Shown: positions 1 to 7,657 of the stretch, one piece after another
Numbering within the stretch: position 1 is the stretch's first letter
How the letters are laid out: each line of letters begins with the position of its first letter
DNA from: QWHO01 sp021404945
GTDB lineage: Bacteria > Vulcanimicrobiota > Xenobia > Xenobiales > QWHO01
Assembly (NCBI GenBank): GCA_963169765.1
Contig: CAUJEN010000192.1
Coordinates: 1-64,000, forward strand
Direction: 5' to 3'
DNA length: 64,000 bases
Notes under the pieces: model-generated
What the model saw: the letters and a program-made list of their open reading frames with translations, nothing else
What the model was told of the DNA's origin: nothing
Databases searched by the model: none
Position numbers and translations under genes: made by a program

Positions 1-139
1 GCTCACAAATCTTAGCAGCGAGGAAATCCGGCGCGCGGTCGCAGAATTTTCCGGCAAGCGCGGCTCGCCCGAAGTCATCCACTGCGACAATCTTGTGATT
101 CACCGCCAACCGCGCGCCAAGGAGGCCCAACCATGCTGA
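1..139 (+). CDS. proB: Glutamate 5-kinase, C-terminal end (partial)
   Basis: The reading frame that starts at base 2 is open from the window edge to the TGA at 137-139 and encodes about 45 residues. They contain a pattern typical of the end of the PUA domain of glutamate 5-kinase (S-S-E-E-I-R-R near the start, then EVIHCDNLVIH). The enzyme phosphorylates glutamate in the first step of proline synthesis. The stop lies 7 bases inside proA, so the two genes are translationally coupled, and that linkage is the main support for the name. The kinase domain lies outside the window. Confidence 0.85.
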   Translation, partial: LTNLSSEEIRRAVAEFSGKRGSPEVIHCDNLVIHRQPRAKEAQPC

Positions 140-1386
140 AGCTCAGCCCGGTCCGAGAGCAGGCCGTGAGGGCCAGAGAGGTCGCTCGCCAACTGGCCAT
201 CCTGAGCACCGGACAGAAGAACGCTGCCCTGGCAGCCATGGCCGCTCAGCTACGGGCCTGCCAGGAAACCCTTCTTTCGGCCAATCAGCGCGATCTCGAA
301 GCAGGACGGCAACAGGGCATGAGCGACGCCTTGATGGATCGACTACGGCTCACCCCCCAGCGCATCGAATCGATGGCCGCCGGCCTTGAAGAGGTGATGC
401 GGCTGCCTGACCCGATTGGCCTCATGGAAGGCTGGACCCGTCCTAACGGCCTGGAAATACGACGCACGCGGGTGCCCCTGGGTGTTCTGGCCATGATCTA
501 TGAAGCGCGACCCAATGTCACGGTGGAGGCCAGCAGCCTTGCTTTCAAGGCCGGCAACGCCTGCCTGCTGCGCGGCTCTTCTTCAGCCCGGTACTCCAAC
601 CAGATCCTGGTGGACCTCCTCCAGCAGGCCCTGCGCGAAGTCGCCCTCCCACCGGAGGCCATTCAGGGGGTGGCCGCAGTCGGTCGCGATTCGGTGGACG
701 AATTGGCCACCATGACGGGCCTGGTCGACTGCATCATCCCGCGTGGCGGTCACGAGCTGATCCAGCGGGTCATCTCGACGGCCACCGTGCCCGTCATCCA
801 AACCGGCGTGGGAAACTGCCACCTTTATGTTCACGCCGATGCTGACCAGGAGATGGCTCTGGCCATCCTCGACAACGGCAAGACCTCCCGGCCGTCGGTC
901 TGTAATGCCCTGGAGACCCTGTTAGTACACCGCGACGTGGCCGAGCGCTTCCTCCCCCGGGCAGGCGAACGGCTCGGGGCCAAGAACGTCAAGTTGCGCG
1001 GCTGTCCCCTCACTTGCCAGTTGCTCCCGGAGGCCAGCTCCGCCGATGATCGCGACTTCGATACCGAGTTTCTCGATCTCATCCTGGCAGTCCGGGTCGT
1101 GGACGGGCTCGACCAGGCCATCGAGCACATCGCCCGGCACGGAACCTGCCATTCCGAAGCGATCGTCACCTCCAGCCTGGAGGCGGCTCGACGCTTCCAG
1201 CGAGAGGTGGATGCCTGCGCGGTCTACGTGAATGCTTCCACCCGCTTCACCGATGGCGGCGAGTTCGGCTTCGGGGCCGAGATCGGCATATCGACCCAGC
1301 GGATGCACGCCCGCGGGCCGCTGGGCCTGAACGAGCTGACCACCACCAAGTATCTTATCGACGGCGACGGCCAGATACGCGTCTGA
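133..1386 (+). CDS. proA: Gamma-glutamyl phosphate reductase
   Basis: The 417-residue product has the usual length for ProA, an aldehyde-dehydrogenase-fold enzyme that reduces gamma-glutamyl phosphate to glutamate semialdehyde with NADPH. Visible family motifs are MIYEARPNVTVEA near residues 120-132, the region KAGNACLLRGSS, the catalytic cysteine in RPSVCNALE (about residue 258), and the C-terminal FGFGAEIGISTQRMHARGPLG. The ATG overlaps the end of proB by 7 bases and a GGAGG sequence sits just upstream (121-125). The enzyme is cytoplasmic and acts in proline biosynthesis. Nothing appears missing. Confidence 0.97.
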   Translation: MLKLSPVREQAVRAREVARQLAILSTGQKNAALAAMAAQLRACQETLLSANQRDLEAGRQQGMSDALMDRLRLTPQRIESMAAGLEEVMRLPDPIGLMEGWTRPNGLEIRRTRVPLGVLAMIYEARPNVTVEASSLAFKAGNACLLRGSSSARYSNQILVDLLQQALREVALPPEAIQGVAAVGRDSVDELATMTGLVDCIIPRGGHELIQRVISTATVPVIQTGVGNCHLYVHADADQEMALAILDNGKTSRPSVCNALETLLVHRDVAERFLPRAGERLGAKNVKLRGCPLTCQLLPEASSADDRDFDTEFLDLILAVRVVDGLDQAIEHIARHGTCHSEAIVTSSLEAARRFQREVDACAVYVNASTRFTDGGEFGFGAEIGISTQRMHARGPLGLNELTTTKYLIDGDGQIRV

Positions 1387-2144
1387 AGCTCGCCTGCGCA
1401 CTCCTCACCCTGCTCATGCTGACGTCAACTGCTCTGGCCGAGCAGTTGGAAGGCGTGGCGTTATCGATCACGCCGCACTCGGTCACCCTGCGAGCCACCG
1501 ACGGTCGGCGAGTAACCATTCCTGTCAGCCCCCGTGCGGTCTGGATGGGAGACCGGGCGCGCTATCGGCGAGGCGACAGGTTGACCCTGCGGCTGGACGG
1601 CACAGGGAACGCAGGCTGGCTGACTCTGAGCGAACGAGAGCTGGTGTCGGGCCGCATTCGGGCCGTGCAACCCGGGCGCAAGGAGCTGAGCCTCGAGACC
1701 CGGGGCGGACCGGTCCGCATCCGCATCCTCAAAGGCACGGTTCTCTTCAAGGAAGGACAGGTGGGCAACTGGCTCGAGCTACACGCGGGAGAAAACATCA
1801 CCGTGTTGGGTCAATCGGAAGATGGCTTTCTGGCAAGCTCGATCTTTGATGCCATGAGCTTTGTGATCCACGAGCTCGAGAGTGAGCACGGGGCCCTGCT
1901 CGCTCAGGGCATCGTCAGCGCGGTCAACCCCTCATCCCTCCGCGAAGGAACGATGAATCTAGGGAAGATGACCATCCACTACGACCCTCAGACTCGCTGG
2001 CAGCTCGGCGCCAGGTTCACCCGGCCAGCCGACTTCCAGGGACTCGAGGCCCTGATTTTCGGACCGCCAGGTCAAGCCCGAATGGTGGTCAGCAGAAGAG
2101 CCATTCCCTTTGTCTATGAGACACTGATCACCCGGCATCGATAA
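1383..2144 (+). CDS. Secreted protein of unknown function, probable CTG start
   Basis: The first ATG in this frame is at 1416 and yields 242 residues, but it cuts a signal peptide in half. Reading upstream, the frame stays open to a CTG at 1383 whose last two bases are part of the TGA stop of proA (CTGA overlap). Starting there gives KLACALLTLLML followed by TSTALA-EQ, a complete signal peptide with an A-x-A cleavage site. No ATG, GTG or TTG start is available between. The mature part looks all-beta, with repeated short strands such as VTIPVSPRAVW and LSLETRGGPVRIRILKG. I do not recognise a family; an OB-like or barrel fold is only a guess. A perfect-stem terminator follows. Confidence 0.6.
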   Translation: MKLACALLTLLMLTSTALAEQLEGVALSITPHSVTLRATDGRRVTIPVSPRAVWMGDRARYRRGDRLTLRLDGTGNAGWLTLSERELVSGRIRAVQPGRKELSLETRGGPVRIRILKGTVLFKEGQVGNWLELHAGENITVLGQSEDGFLASSIFDAMSFVIHELESEHGALLAQGIVSAVNPSSLREGTMNLGKMTIHYDPQTRWQLGARFTRPADFQGLEALIFGPPGQARMVVSRRAIPFVYETLITRHR

Positions 2145-2171
2145 GTTAAAAGGGAGAGAACCAGAACCAGC

Positions 2172-2216
2172 AGAAAGGCCCTCTTCCAAGTTCCTGGAAG
2201 CGGGCCTTTCTAAACG
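2172..2216. terminator. Bidirectional terminator between convergent genes
   Basis: A perfect 10-bp stem (2172-2181 with 2202-2211) encloses a 20-base loop. It lies between the stop of the secreted protein on the plus strand (2144) and the stop of the minus-strand gene (2233). T or A runs flanking the stem are short, so termination strength is uncertain in either direction. Confidence 0.7.
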
Positions 2217-2232
2217 CAGGAACCGGTTGCCG

Positions 2233-2781
2233 TTACTGGCGGAAGGTATCCTGCGGAATCGGCTCGGCGATAACCGGATCGACCGGGTCCCACACGAGCA
2301 GCTTGAGATCCCAATTCATTTCGGAGCCACACTCAATCTTCACCACGATGCGCTCATAATCGTTTCCATCGCGGGGGATGCTGTAGGTCTGGCCACACCG
2401 AAACTCATGGAGCTCGCCAAGAAGCTTCATGTCGGGGGTGTAAAAGTAGATGTGAAGCTTTTCCGGCCGCAGTGAACGGTAGCCGATGCCGAAAAGGGTC
2501 TCCCATCCATTGATCCCCTCAGGGACGTAGTCGAATCGAGTCGACTCGACCATCCAGTATTTCGCATTGTGAATATCGAAAGTCACGTAACTCCTCGGAT
2601 AAACAAAGAAGCTCGTGGTGCGAGAGGGATACTGATACAGCTTATAGCGGTAAGGACCCCACTCTGTGATCTTGTTGACCGTACCGAGGTCGTCCTCAGC
2701 GCGTGCCGGCTGACCACCTACCAGAAGGCCGGTCATCAGCGCCGACAGGAGCATCAGAGACGCTAGCGGACGCAAAGACAT
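2233..2781 (-). CDS. Small secreted protein of unknown function
   Basis: The 182-residue product begins with a clear signal peptide (MSLRPLASLMLLSALMTGLL, cleavage after ARA at about residue 28). The mature part is rich in Tyr, Trp and Phe and looks beta-stranded. It has two cysteines (FRCGQTY and KIECGS) that could form one disulfide. A GAGGG ribosome-binding sequence precedes the ATG. It follows the sigma/anti-sigma/ABC group on the same strand after a 258-base gap, so it might be a target of that system, but nothing in the sequence proves it. No family recognised. Confidence 0.75.
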   Translation of the reverse strand: MSLRPLASLMLLSALMTGLLVGGQPARAEDDLGTVNKITEWGPYRYKLYQYPSRTTSFFVYPRSYVTFDIHNAKYWMVESTRFDYVPEGINGWETLFGIGYRSLRPEKLHIYFYTPDMKLLGELHEFRCGQTYSIPRDGNDYERIVVKIECGSEMNWDLKLLVWDPVDPVIAEPIPQDTFRQ

Positions 2782-3039
2782 CGGAACGTTACCCTCGCTT
2801 TCCCATTATTGACAAAAACTTCCGAGCGGAACGCACTACGCCGCTCGCCCGACACCTCCTTCCGAACTCCAAACAAATCTTCCTCCCGAGAGCACGCCTG
2901 CGGTCACGTCGGGCTTCTTCTCGCCGACCTCACCGCAAACGACATCTCTACACTTCCCCCAAATGCGCAAGCTTTTCAACAGGATAATGAAATCTCCTCC
3001 CACTTTTGAGCCCAAAAGCGAACACCAGTGTGTCTTCTG

Positions 3040-3957
3040 TCAGGGGGTCTTGCCGAGAAAAGAATGGTCCTCGGCGTAGGAAACGACGTGAATCCCGTTC
3101 ATACTGAGCACATCCAGAAGTTTCTGAAATGCGTCGTCGTCCCCATTGAACAAGAAGCGTACCAGATGATGGGTCTGGGTGGAGACCGCCAGGTGAAAGA
3201 CCCCCGGGTAGGTCTCCAGGTGTCGCACGGCCTCAGCCAGGCCTTGTAAAAACTGCACCTGCATCATGCGATAGTTCGTAATTTGCTGCAGCAGCGAGCG
3301 AATCTCTCCGCAAGCCAGGGGCCGATTGGTAACCAGAATGCACAGATGCGAGCAGAGGGTGGCCAGTTCGGAGAGTTGAGGAGAACTGAGCGCCAACACC
3401 TTTCCCTGAGCCCGAATTTCCGAGAGCACACCGACCATTTCACGCACTTCATTGCGTTCCAGACGACTCAAGCAATCGTCCACCACGACCAGGGCCGGAT
3501 TGTGCAGGACCGCCCTGGCCAGGCTCAAACGACGCCGCAAGGCGTAGCTCAGCTCGCGGACTGGTTTTTGAGCCACGGCCTGCAAACGACAGAGCCGCAA
3601 GGCCTCTTGAATGAGATACGGTCGATAATGGGTATCCAGCTTGAAACTCTCGGCGAAGAACTCCAGGTACTCGATACCGCTGAACTCCTCATAGACCCCC
3701 GGCGAGGCACCCACGAAGCCGATCCGGTGACGAGTCTGCTTGCCAACCGGAAGTCCCCTGAGCAGAATCGTCCCGGCCTCGGGTCGGGATAATCCAGCCA
3801 GCGCAAGCATCAACTCCGACTTCCCCGAGTCATTCGGCCCGATGATCCCGATGACTTCACCTGGAAAGAGCCGAAACGAGATGCTGATCCCCCGCTGAAA
3901 GGTGGCTCGGGTAAGATGGTTCACTTCCAGCACCGGCTGGCCGAGTGCCGAGCTCAC
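3040..3957 (-). CDS. ABC-transporter-type ATPase with degenerate catalytic motifs
   Basis: The 305-residue protein has the layout of a NatA-like ABC-2 ATPase. The Walker A motif is intact (GPNDSGKS, residues 40-47). Other motifs are altered: the signature is LSYAL (136-140) instead of LSGGQ, Walker B ends in D160-D161 so the catalytic Glu is Asp, the switch His appears replaced by Pro193 (SSPQLSEL), and the Q-loop residue is Ala84. The family normally powers export with a permease, but none is adjacent. The start overlaps the anti-sigma gene by 4 bases, so they are one operon. I infer a nucleotide-binding regulator or a very slow ATPase. The last ~100 residues are a poorly conserved accessory domain. 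Confidence 0.85.
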   Translation of the reverse strand: MSSALGQPVLEVNHLTRATFQRGISISFRLFPGEVIGIIGPNDSGKSELMLALAGLSRPEAGTILLRGLPVGKQTRHRIGFVGASPGVYEEFSGIEYLEFFAESFKLDTHYRPYLIQEALRLCRLQAVAQKPVRELSYALRRRLSLARAVLHNPALVVVDDCLSRLERNEVREMVGVLSEIRAQGKVLALSSPQLSELATLCSHLCILVTNRPLACGEIRSLLQQITNYRMMQVQFLQGLAEAVRHLETYPGVFHLAVSTQTHHLVRFLFNGDDDAFQKLLDVLSMNGIHVVSYAEDHSFLGKTP

Positions 3958-5783
3958 TGGCGAATGCTGATGGTGTCAGCCTCGCCTAAATTGAGCTCGC
4001 TGCGCAGAAGGCGACGCAGTTTGTCCTTCTCCTCAGCATTCAAGGGTCGATCAGGTCGGACAGTGACGGTCACCGAGCCGTCCGCTCGCTCTTCCACGAG
4101 CACCGAGGCATTGGCCGAAATCTGACGGGCCACCGAACGCGCTTTTGGGCCCAGAGTGGCCTGACGACTCAGGGCGACCTGATCGCTGACCAGACCGTCC
4201 ACGGTCCGGCTCATGCTTTGCTTGCGGGCAATGTCCGCCGGGGTCTTCGTCGACTGACCGGGCGCGCTTGCGGCTGCCGAGTAGCCAGCGGCCTTGTCAT
4301 CCGGAAGCGAGCGCATCGGGACAGCCGCGGGGGCAGGCGGCTTGACCACACCGGTGACTCGTCTCGAAGCCGGAACGCTGCTGGTTCGGGTTGCAGCGGG
4401 TGCGTTGGCGGTAGAGGCCGCCGGCACCGAAATCCGTCCTCCCGTAGCCGGAGCACCGGCTGCGGGAGGCAGGGCCGCCTGCTTGACAACCTCGGACTGA
4501 GTGGCCATCTGGCCTTCTTCGCGCCCCTCGGACATGGCATTGGGAACCGGTCCCGTGGGCGGGCCGGCGGCCACCAGGACTGGCTCGCCCTGGATCTTGC
4601 CCTCATCCTTCGCCATTCCACCAGATGCATTGTCTGCTTCCTGCTCATGCAGGGCCATCATCGGCGAGGGAGTGAGAGGCGGGTCGCCCACCGACTCGGT
4701 TGCCGGCTCGGCTGCCGGTTTCACGGCAGCGGCAACAGGGCTCGGGGTCGGATTCTGGGCGGCTGGCCTCACGGCCACGAGCTTCTGCACCGGCTTGGCG
4801 GCAGTGAGCCTGGAAGTCGCTGCAACCGTGGGGGCGGGACGCGGGGCGGCTGCGGTCGAAGCAGTGCGAACAGGTTGAGTGGACCGAGGCCGGGCGCTTT
4901 CCGTCCGGGTCGATTCTGTGGCACCTCTCTCGCCGGGCCTGGCGCCGACACCCGCGAGCTTTTCGTCGCGTGCAGGCTTATCGTCACGCACAGGCGGAGA
5001 GTTGTCCGGCCCTGTCTTAATTTTGTCAGCAGACGTCTTCTGCCGCAGGCTCTCGCCCTTCTCCTTCTTCTGCGACTGCGCCGACTCGAGGCTGCGCTGA
5101 GCACTCTGATCGCTCTCGCGATCAAGCAGGGCGATCTCGCTGGAGGAGGTCGTGGGATTCTTGGCCAGATCCGGGCTGTCGGTCCCCCGTGTCAGAGAGT
5201 AACTGAAGGTAAGCGCCACGATGCAAAGCGAGGCCATCACCAGGCTCTTGGGGTTGACCCAGGCCATGAGTCGATCCGCCAGACCCAGGGTCCGCTCAGA
5301 AACCGGCCTCTCCGTCTGCCTCTGAACGGGGTACAACCGCTCAATCTCAAGCCGAAGGGCGCGGGGGAGGGATTGATGGCCCTGAGCTGCCTCACCGACC
5401 GCCTCTGCTGCCAACTCTCGCAGCATGACAAGCTCTTCGCGACACTCCTGGCACTCAGCGAGATGCACGCGCACCTGACGAGCCTGCTCATCGGTCAACC
5501 CGGAGGAAGGGAGAAAACCCGCCTCTCGAGCCCGCTCATCCTCAAAGTGCATGGCCAGCCATTCGCTGGATGTGTGCTCGCGAGGCTCTTTCCAGACACC
5601 CGTTCGAACGGCCGCCTTCAGAGTCAAAATTGACTCTTTCACCTGACGAGCGTCGTCCTGACAGGGAAGGCAGCGTCGAAGGTGTCCCGCGACCTCGGTG
5701 CGGTCGGGCTCACCCAGGGCACCCTCCACGTAGGGAACAAGTTTTTCGGATATGTCGGGGCGATCACAATTCACGGCGGTCAC
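3954..5783 (-). CDS. Membrane-anchored anti-sigma factor with tandem zinc fingers
   Basis: The 609-residue protein has two zf-HC2 type motifs (H34-x3-C38-x2-C41 and H107-x3-C111-x2-C114), as in ZAS anti-sigma factors that bind ECF sigma factors. One membrane segment lies at about 181-197 (LVMASLCIVALTFSYS). A long Pro/Ala/Thr-rich, charged low-complexity region follows (about 205-520), presumably outside the membrane. A small C-terminal domain ends with a pattern such as VTVTVRPDRPLNAEEKDKLR. An ECF sigma gene lies 120 bases upstream on the same strand, which supports the role. The doubled zinc finger and the length are unusual, since family members are often 200-300 residues. The ABC-like gene overlaps its end by 4 bases. 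Confidence 0.85.
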   Translation of the reverse strand: MTAVNCDRPDISEKLVPYVEGALGEPDRTEVAGHLRRCLPCQDDARQVKESILTLKAAVRTGVWKEPREHTSSEWLAMHFEDERAREAGFLPSSGLTDEQARQVRVHLAECQECREELVMLRELAAEAVGEAAQGHQSLPRALRLEIERLYPVQRQTERPVSERTLGLADRLMAWVNPKSLVMASLCIVALTFSYSLTRGTDSPDLAKNPTTSSSEIALLDRESDQSAQRSLESAQSQKKEKGESLRQKTSADKIKTGPDNSPPVRDDKPARDEKLAGVGARPGERGATESTRTESARPRSTQPVRTASTAAAPRPAPTVAATSRLTAAKPVQKLVAVRPAAQNPTPSPVAAAVKPAAEPATESVGDPPLTPSPMMALHEQEADNASGGMAKDEGKIQGEPVLVAAGPPTGPVPNAMSEGREEGQMATQSEVVKQAALPPAAGAPATGGRISVPAASTANAPAATRTSSVPASRRVTGVVKPPAPAAVPMRSLPDDKAAGYSAAASAPGQSTKTPADIARKQSMSRTVDGLVSDQVALSRQATLGPKARSVARQISANASVLVEERADGSVTVTVRPDRPLNAEEKDKLRRLLRSELNLGEADTISIRQ

Positions 5784-5903
5784 CTGAGCAAGTTAATTGT
5801 TTGTTCTGTCGCAACGGGCCAGGAAAAAATTCCCCGCCCAGCAAGATCTCATTCTCCCCCAGGAAAAACCGTTTCATCCCGGCCTTCCACCCGCAAGCGA
5901 GCC

Positions 5904-6500
5904 TCAAACTCGTTCCTTCTCTTCCAGCAGATTCTTGAGCTTCCCGAGGCAACGCTTGAGGCGTGAGCAAACCGTTCCCAAGGGCAGATCAAGCGAAGCG
6001 CAGATCTCGGTGTAAGACAATTGACGGTAGTAGCGCAGCCGAAGAATCTCGCGACATTCGCCCCCCAGCGCCGCCAGCGCCCGCCCCACGTGACCGGCAG
6101 ACTCCTTGGATATCAAGGCCTCTTCCGGGCCCATGCCCTCCTCGATAGCCAGAGCCGTGGGAGTATCCTCATCGCTGTGACGCTCCTCGAGAGCGTATCC
6201 GAGCTCCTCCTTCCCACGCTTGAGCGCTGTCTTGCGCCGCAGATGAGAGATGCAACGGTTGCGCGCCAGCCGGGTCAGATAGGTCGAGAGGGTGGCTTCG
6301 CCACGGAATCGGGGCAGCGACCGAATCAACTCCAAAAAGACTTCCTGGACGCCGTCCTCTACCTCAATGGCTGAAAAACCCCAGCGTTTCCAACCGATGA
6401 TCTGGCGGACCCGACCCTGATAAGCTCGGTACAGCTCCTCCCAGGCAGACTGCTCGCCCGCCAGGCATCTCTCCACGAGTTGAACTTCGGAATCGCTCAA
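5904..6500 (-). CDS. ECF-type RNA polymerase sigma factor
   Basis: The protein has sigma region 2 (CLAGEQSAWEELYRAY, then VEDGVQEVFLELIRSLPRF and STYLTRLARNRCISHLRRK) and region 4 (LRLRYYRQLSYTEICASL, then LPLGTVCSRLKRCLGKL), the two-domain build of ECF (group 4) sigma factors. I place the start at a TTG (6500) behind a GAGG sequence; this gives 198 residues and the usual N-terminus. The frame also runs up to a TTG at 6602 (232 residues), but that extension is Arg/Gly-rich and lacks a ribosome-binding site. It directs RNA polymerase to a small regulon, probably held inactive by the anti-sigma factor encoded next. Confidence 0.9.
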   Translation of the reverse strand: MSDSEVQLVERCLAGEQSAWEELYRAYQGRVRQIIGWKRWGFSAIEVEDGVQEVFLELIRSLPRFRGEATLSTYLTRLARNRCISHLRRKTALKRGKEELGYALEERHSDEDTPTALAIEEGMGPEEALISKESAGHVGRALAALGGECREILRLRYYRQLSYTEICASLDLPLGTVCSRLKRCLGKLKNLLEEKERV

Positions 6501-6764
6501 GGAGCCTCGCCCTCGTGAGGTTCGTACCGCGCCCGGCGCGGCCAGGTCAACCTCACCGCCACTAGCTCGGCGCGCATTTTGCGGCGGCCTGCGCCCTGGC
6601 AAGTCTGCCGCAGGGTCAACCCGGCCAGTAGTTTACTCTTGTGCGTGACCGAATCCTCTTGAGCCGGTGAGCCAGAGACTCAAAGGAGAAAGAAGCAGCA
6701 ACGAGAACATAGAGCCGACTTTGCGGTAAACTGCGCCATTTGGGCGTTAAGAGGGAGGTACGAC

Positions 6765-7520
6765 ATGGTCGGTGAGACCATCACGCTAGAGTACAAGATG
6801 CTTGAGGGAGAGACTCTCCGTTATAAGACGGAGGTGATCTCCGAGCAGACCATCAAAGAAGACGGCAAGCCTCCCGAATCAGGCCGCTCGGTGCTTGAAA
6901 TGACTATGATCCAGGCTGTGAAAGGGGTCTCGCCAGACGGCCTCATGACCGTGGACGTCACCATCCAAGAAGGCACCATCAGCAAAGACAATCAGACCGC
7001 CCCGTTGCCCTCGGTGGGCCAGACGATCCAGATCGTCATGAAGAAGAACGGTGACATCGTGCGCACCAGCGTCGAGTTCCCCTTCTCACAGCCTGCTTTC
7101 CCCGAGAACCAGCTGAAAGTCAATGACAACTGGACGGGCGAGAGCAAGATGGAAATTCCGCTCTATGACAACGACGGGAACCCCGCCGGAAAGAAGGACG
7201 TGACACTCCACTACACCTACACGCTGGGTGGCTTCGAGCACGTCAGCGGATATGACACGGCCGTCATCAAGGTATCCTGCCCCTCGACGACCATCCAACT
7301 GCAAGAGGGGGTGGAGCAGAAGATCAACGCAACTGGCACCACCAATTTTGGCTACCGTCAGGGGCGCCTGGTGGCCTCGAAGGTCGAAACCAGCACCGAG
7401 ATCACCGCTCCTGGAACCACCGTCTCCACTCGAATTCGGGTCAACGTGGTCTTGCTTGAGGCCAGCGGCGGCAGCGGCGGTGGCTTCTCCGGGCCCGAGG
7501 AGCAGTTTATCATCCGCTGA
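6765..7520 (+). CDS. Hypothetical beta-rich protein
   Basis: The 251-residue product starts at an ATG with a strong GGGAGG ribosome-binding site 7 bases upstream. It has no signal peptide or membrane segment. The sequence alternates polar and hydrophobic residues, typical of beta sheet, and includes a VNDNWTGESKMEIP region followed by VTLHYTYTLGGFEHV. This outline resembles the loosely defined DUF6263-type proteins that measure one domain of about 250 residues, but I cannot confirm that. It is a single-gene unit with an intrinsic terminator 25 bases after the stop. Function unknown. Confidence 0.8.
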   Translation: MVGETITLEYKMLEGETLRYKTEVISEQTIKEDGKPPESGRSVLEMTMIQAVKGVSPDGLMTVDVTIQEGTISKDNQTAPLPSVGQTIQIVMKKNGDIVRTSVEFPFSQPAFPENQLKVNDNWTGESKMEIPLYDNDGNPAGKKDVTLHYTYTLGGFEHVSGYDTAVIKVSCPSTTIQLQEGVEQKINATGTTNFGYRQGRLVASKVETSTEITAPGTTVSTRIRVNVVLLEASGGSGGGFSGPEEQFIIR

Positions 7521-7545
7521 TTTTCAACCCGGGTTATCGCAAGAG

Positions 7546-7580
7546 AGACCGTCGTTACTGTGAAACGACGGTCTTTCTTT
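7546..7580 (+). terminator. Rho-independent terminator
   Basis: An 11-bp perfect stem (7546-7556 with 7564-7574) with a 7-base loop is followed by TTTCTTT. It ends the transcript of the 251-residue protein gene. Confidence 0.9.
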
Positions 7581-7598
7581 AGGTCCCCTCACCAGCAA

Positions 7599-7634
7599 GA
7601 AGAAGGCCTCCGCATTCGAGCGGAGGCCTTCTTT
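7599..7634 (-). terminator. Rho-independent terminator of the first SLH porin
   Basis: A 12-bp perfect stem (7601-7612 with 7621-7632) has an 8-base loop. It lies 24 bases beyond the stop of the minus-strand porin gene. T-rich sequence is present only as short runs on each side, so it could act in both directions. Confidence 0.8.
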
Positions 7635-7657
7635 GTCTCGCAGCGACGAGCTCTTGT

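Noticed and set aside
2227..2475. 82-codon plus-strand open frame
   Set aside because: Antisense of the small secreted protein, without a ribosome-binding site.
4218..5633. 471-codon plus-strand open frame
   Set aside because: Antisense of the anti-sigma gene's Pro/Ala-rich region, where GC-rich codons leave the other strand open.
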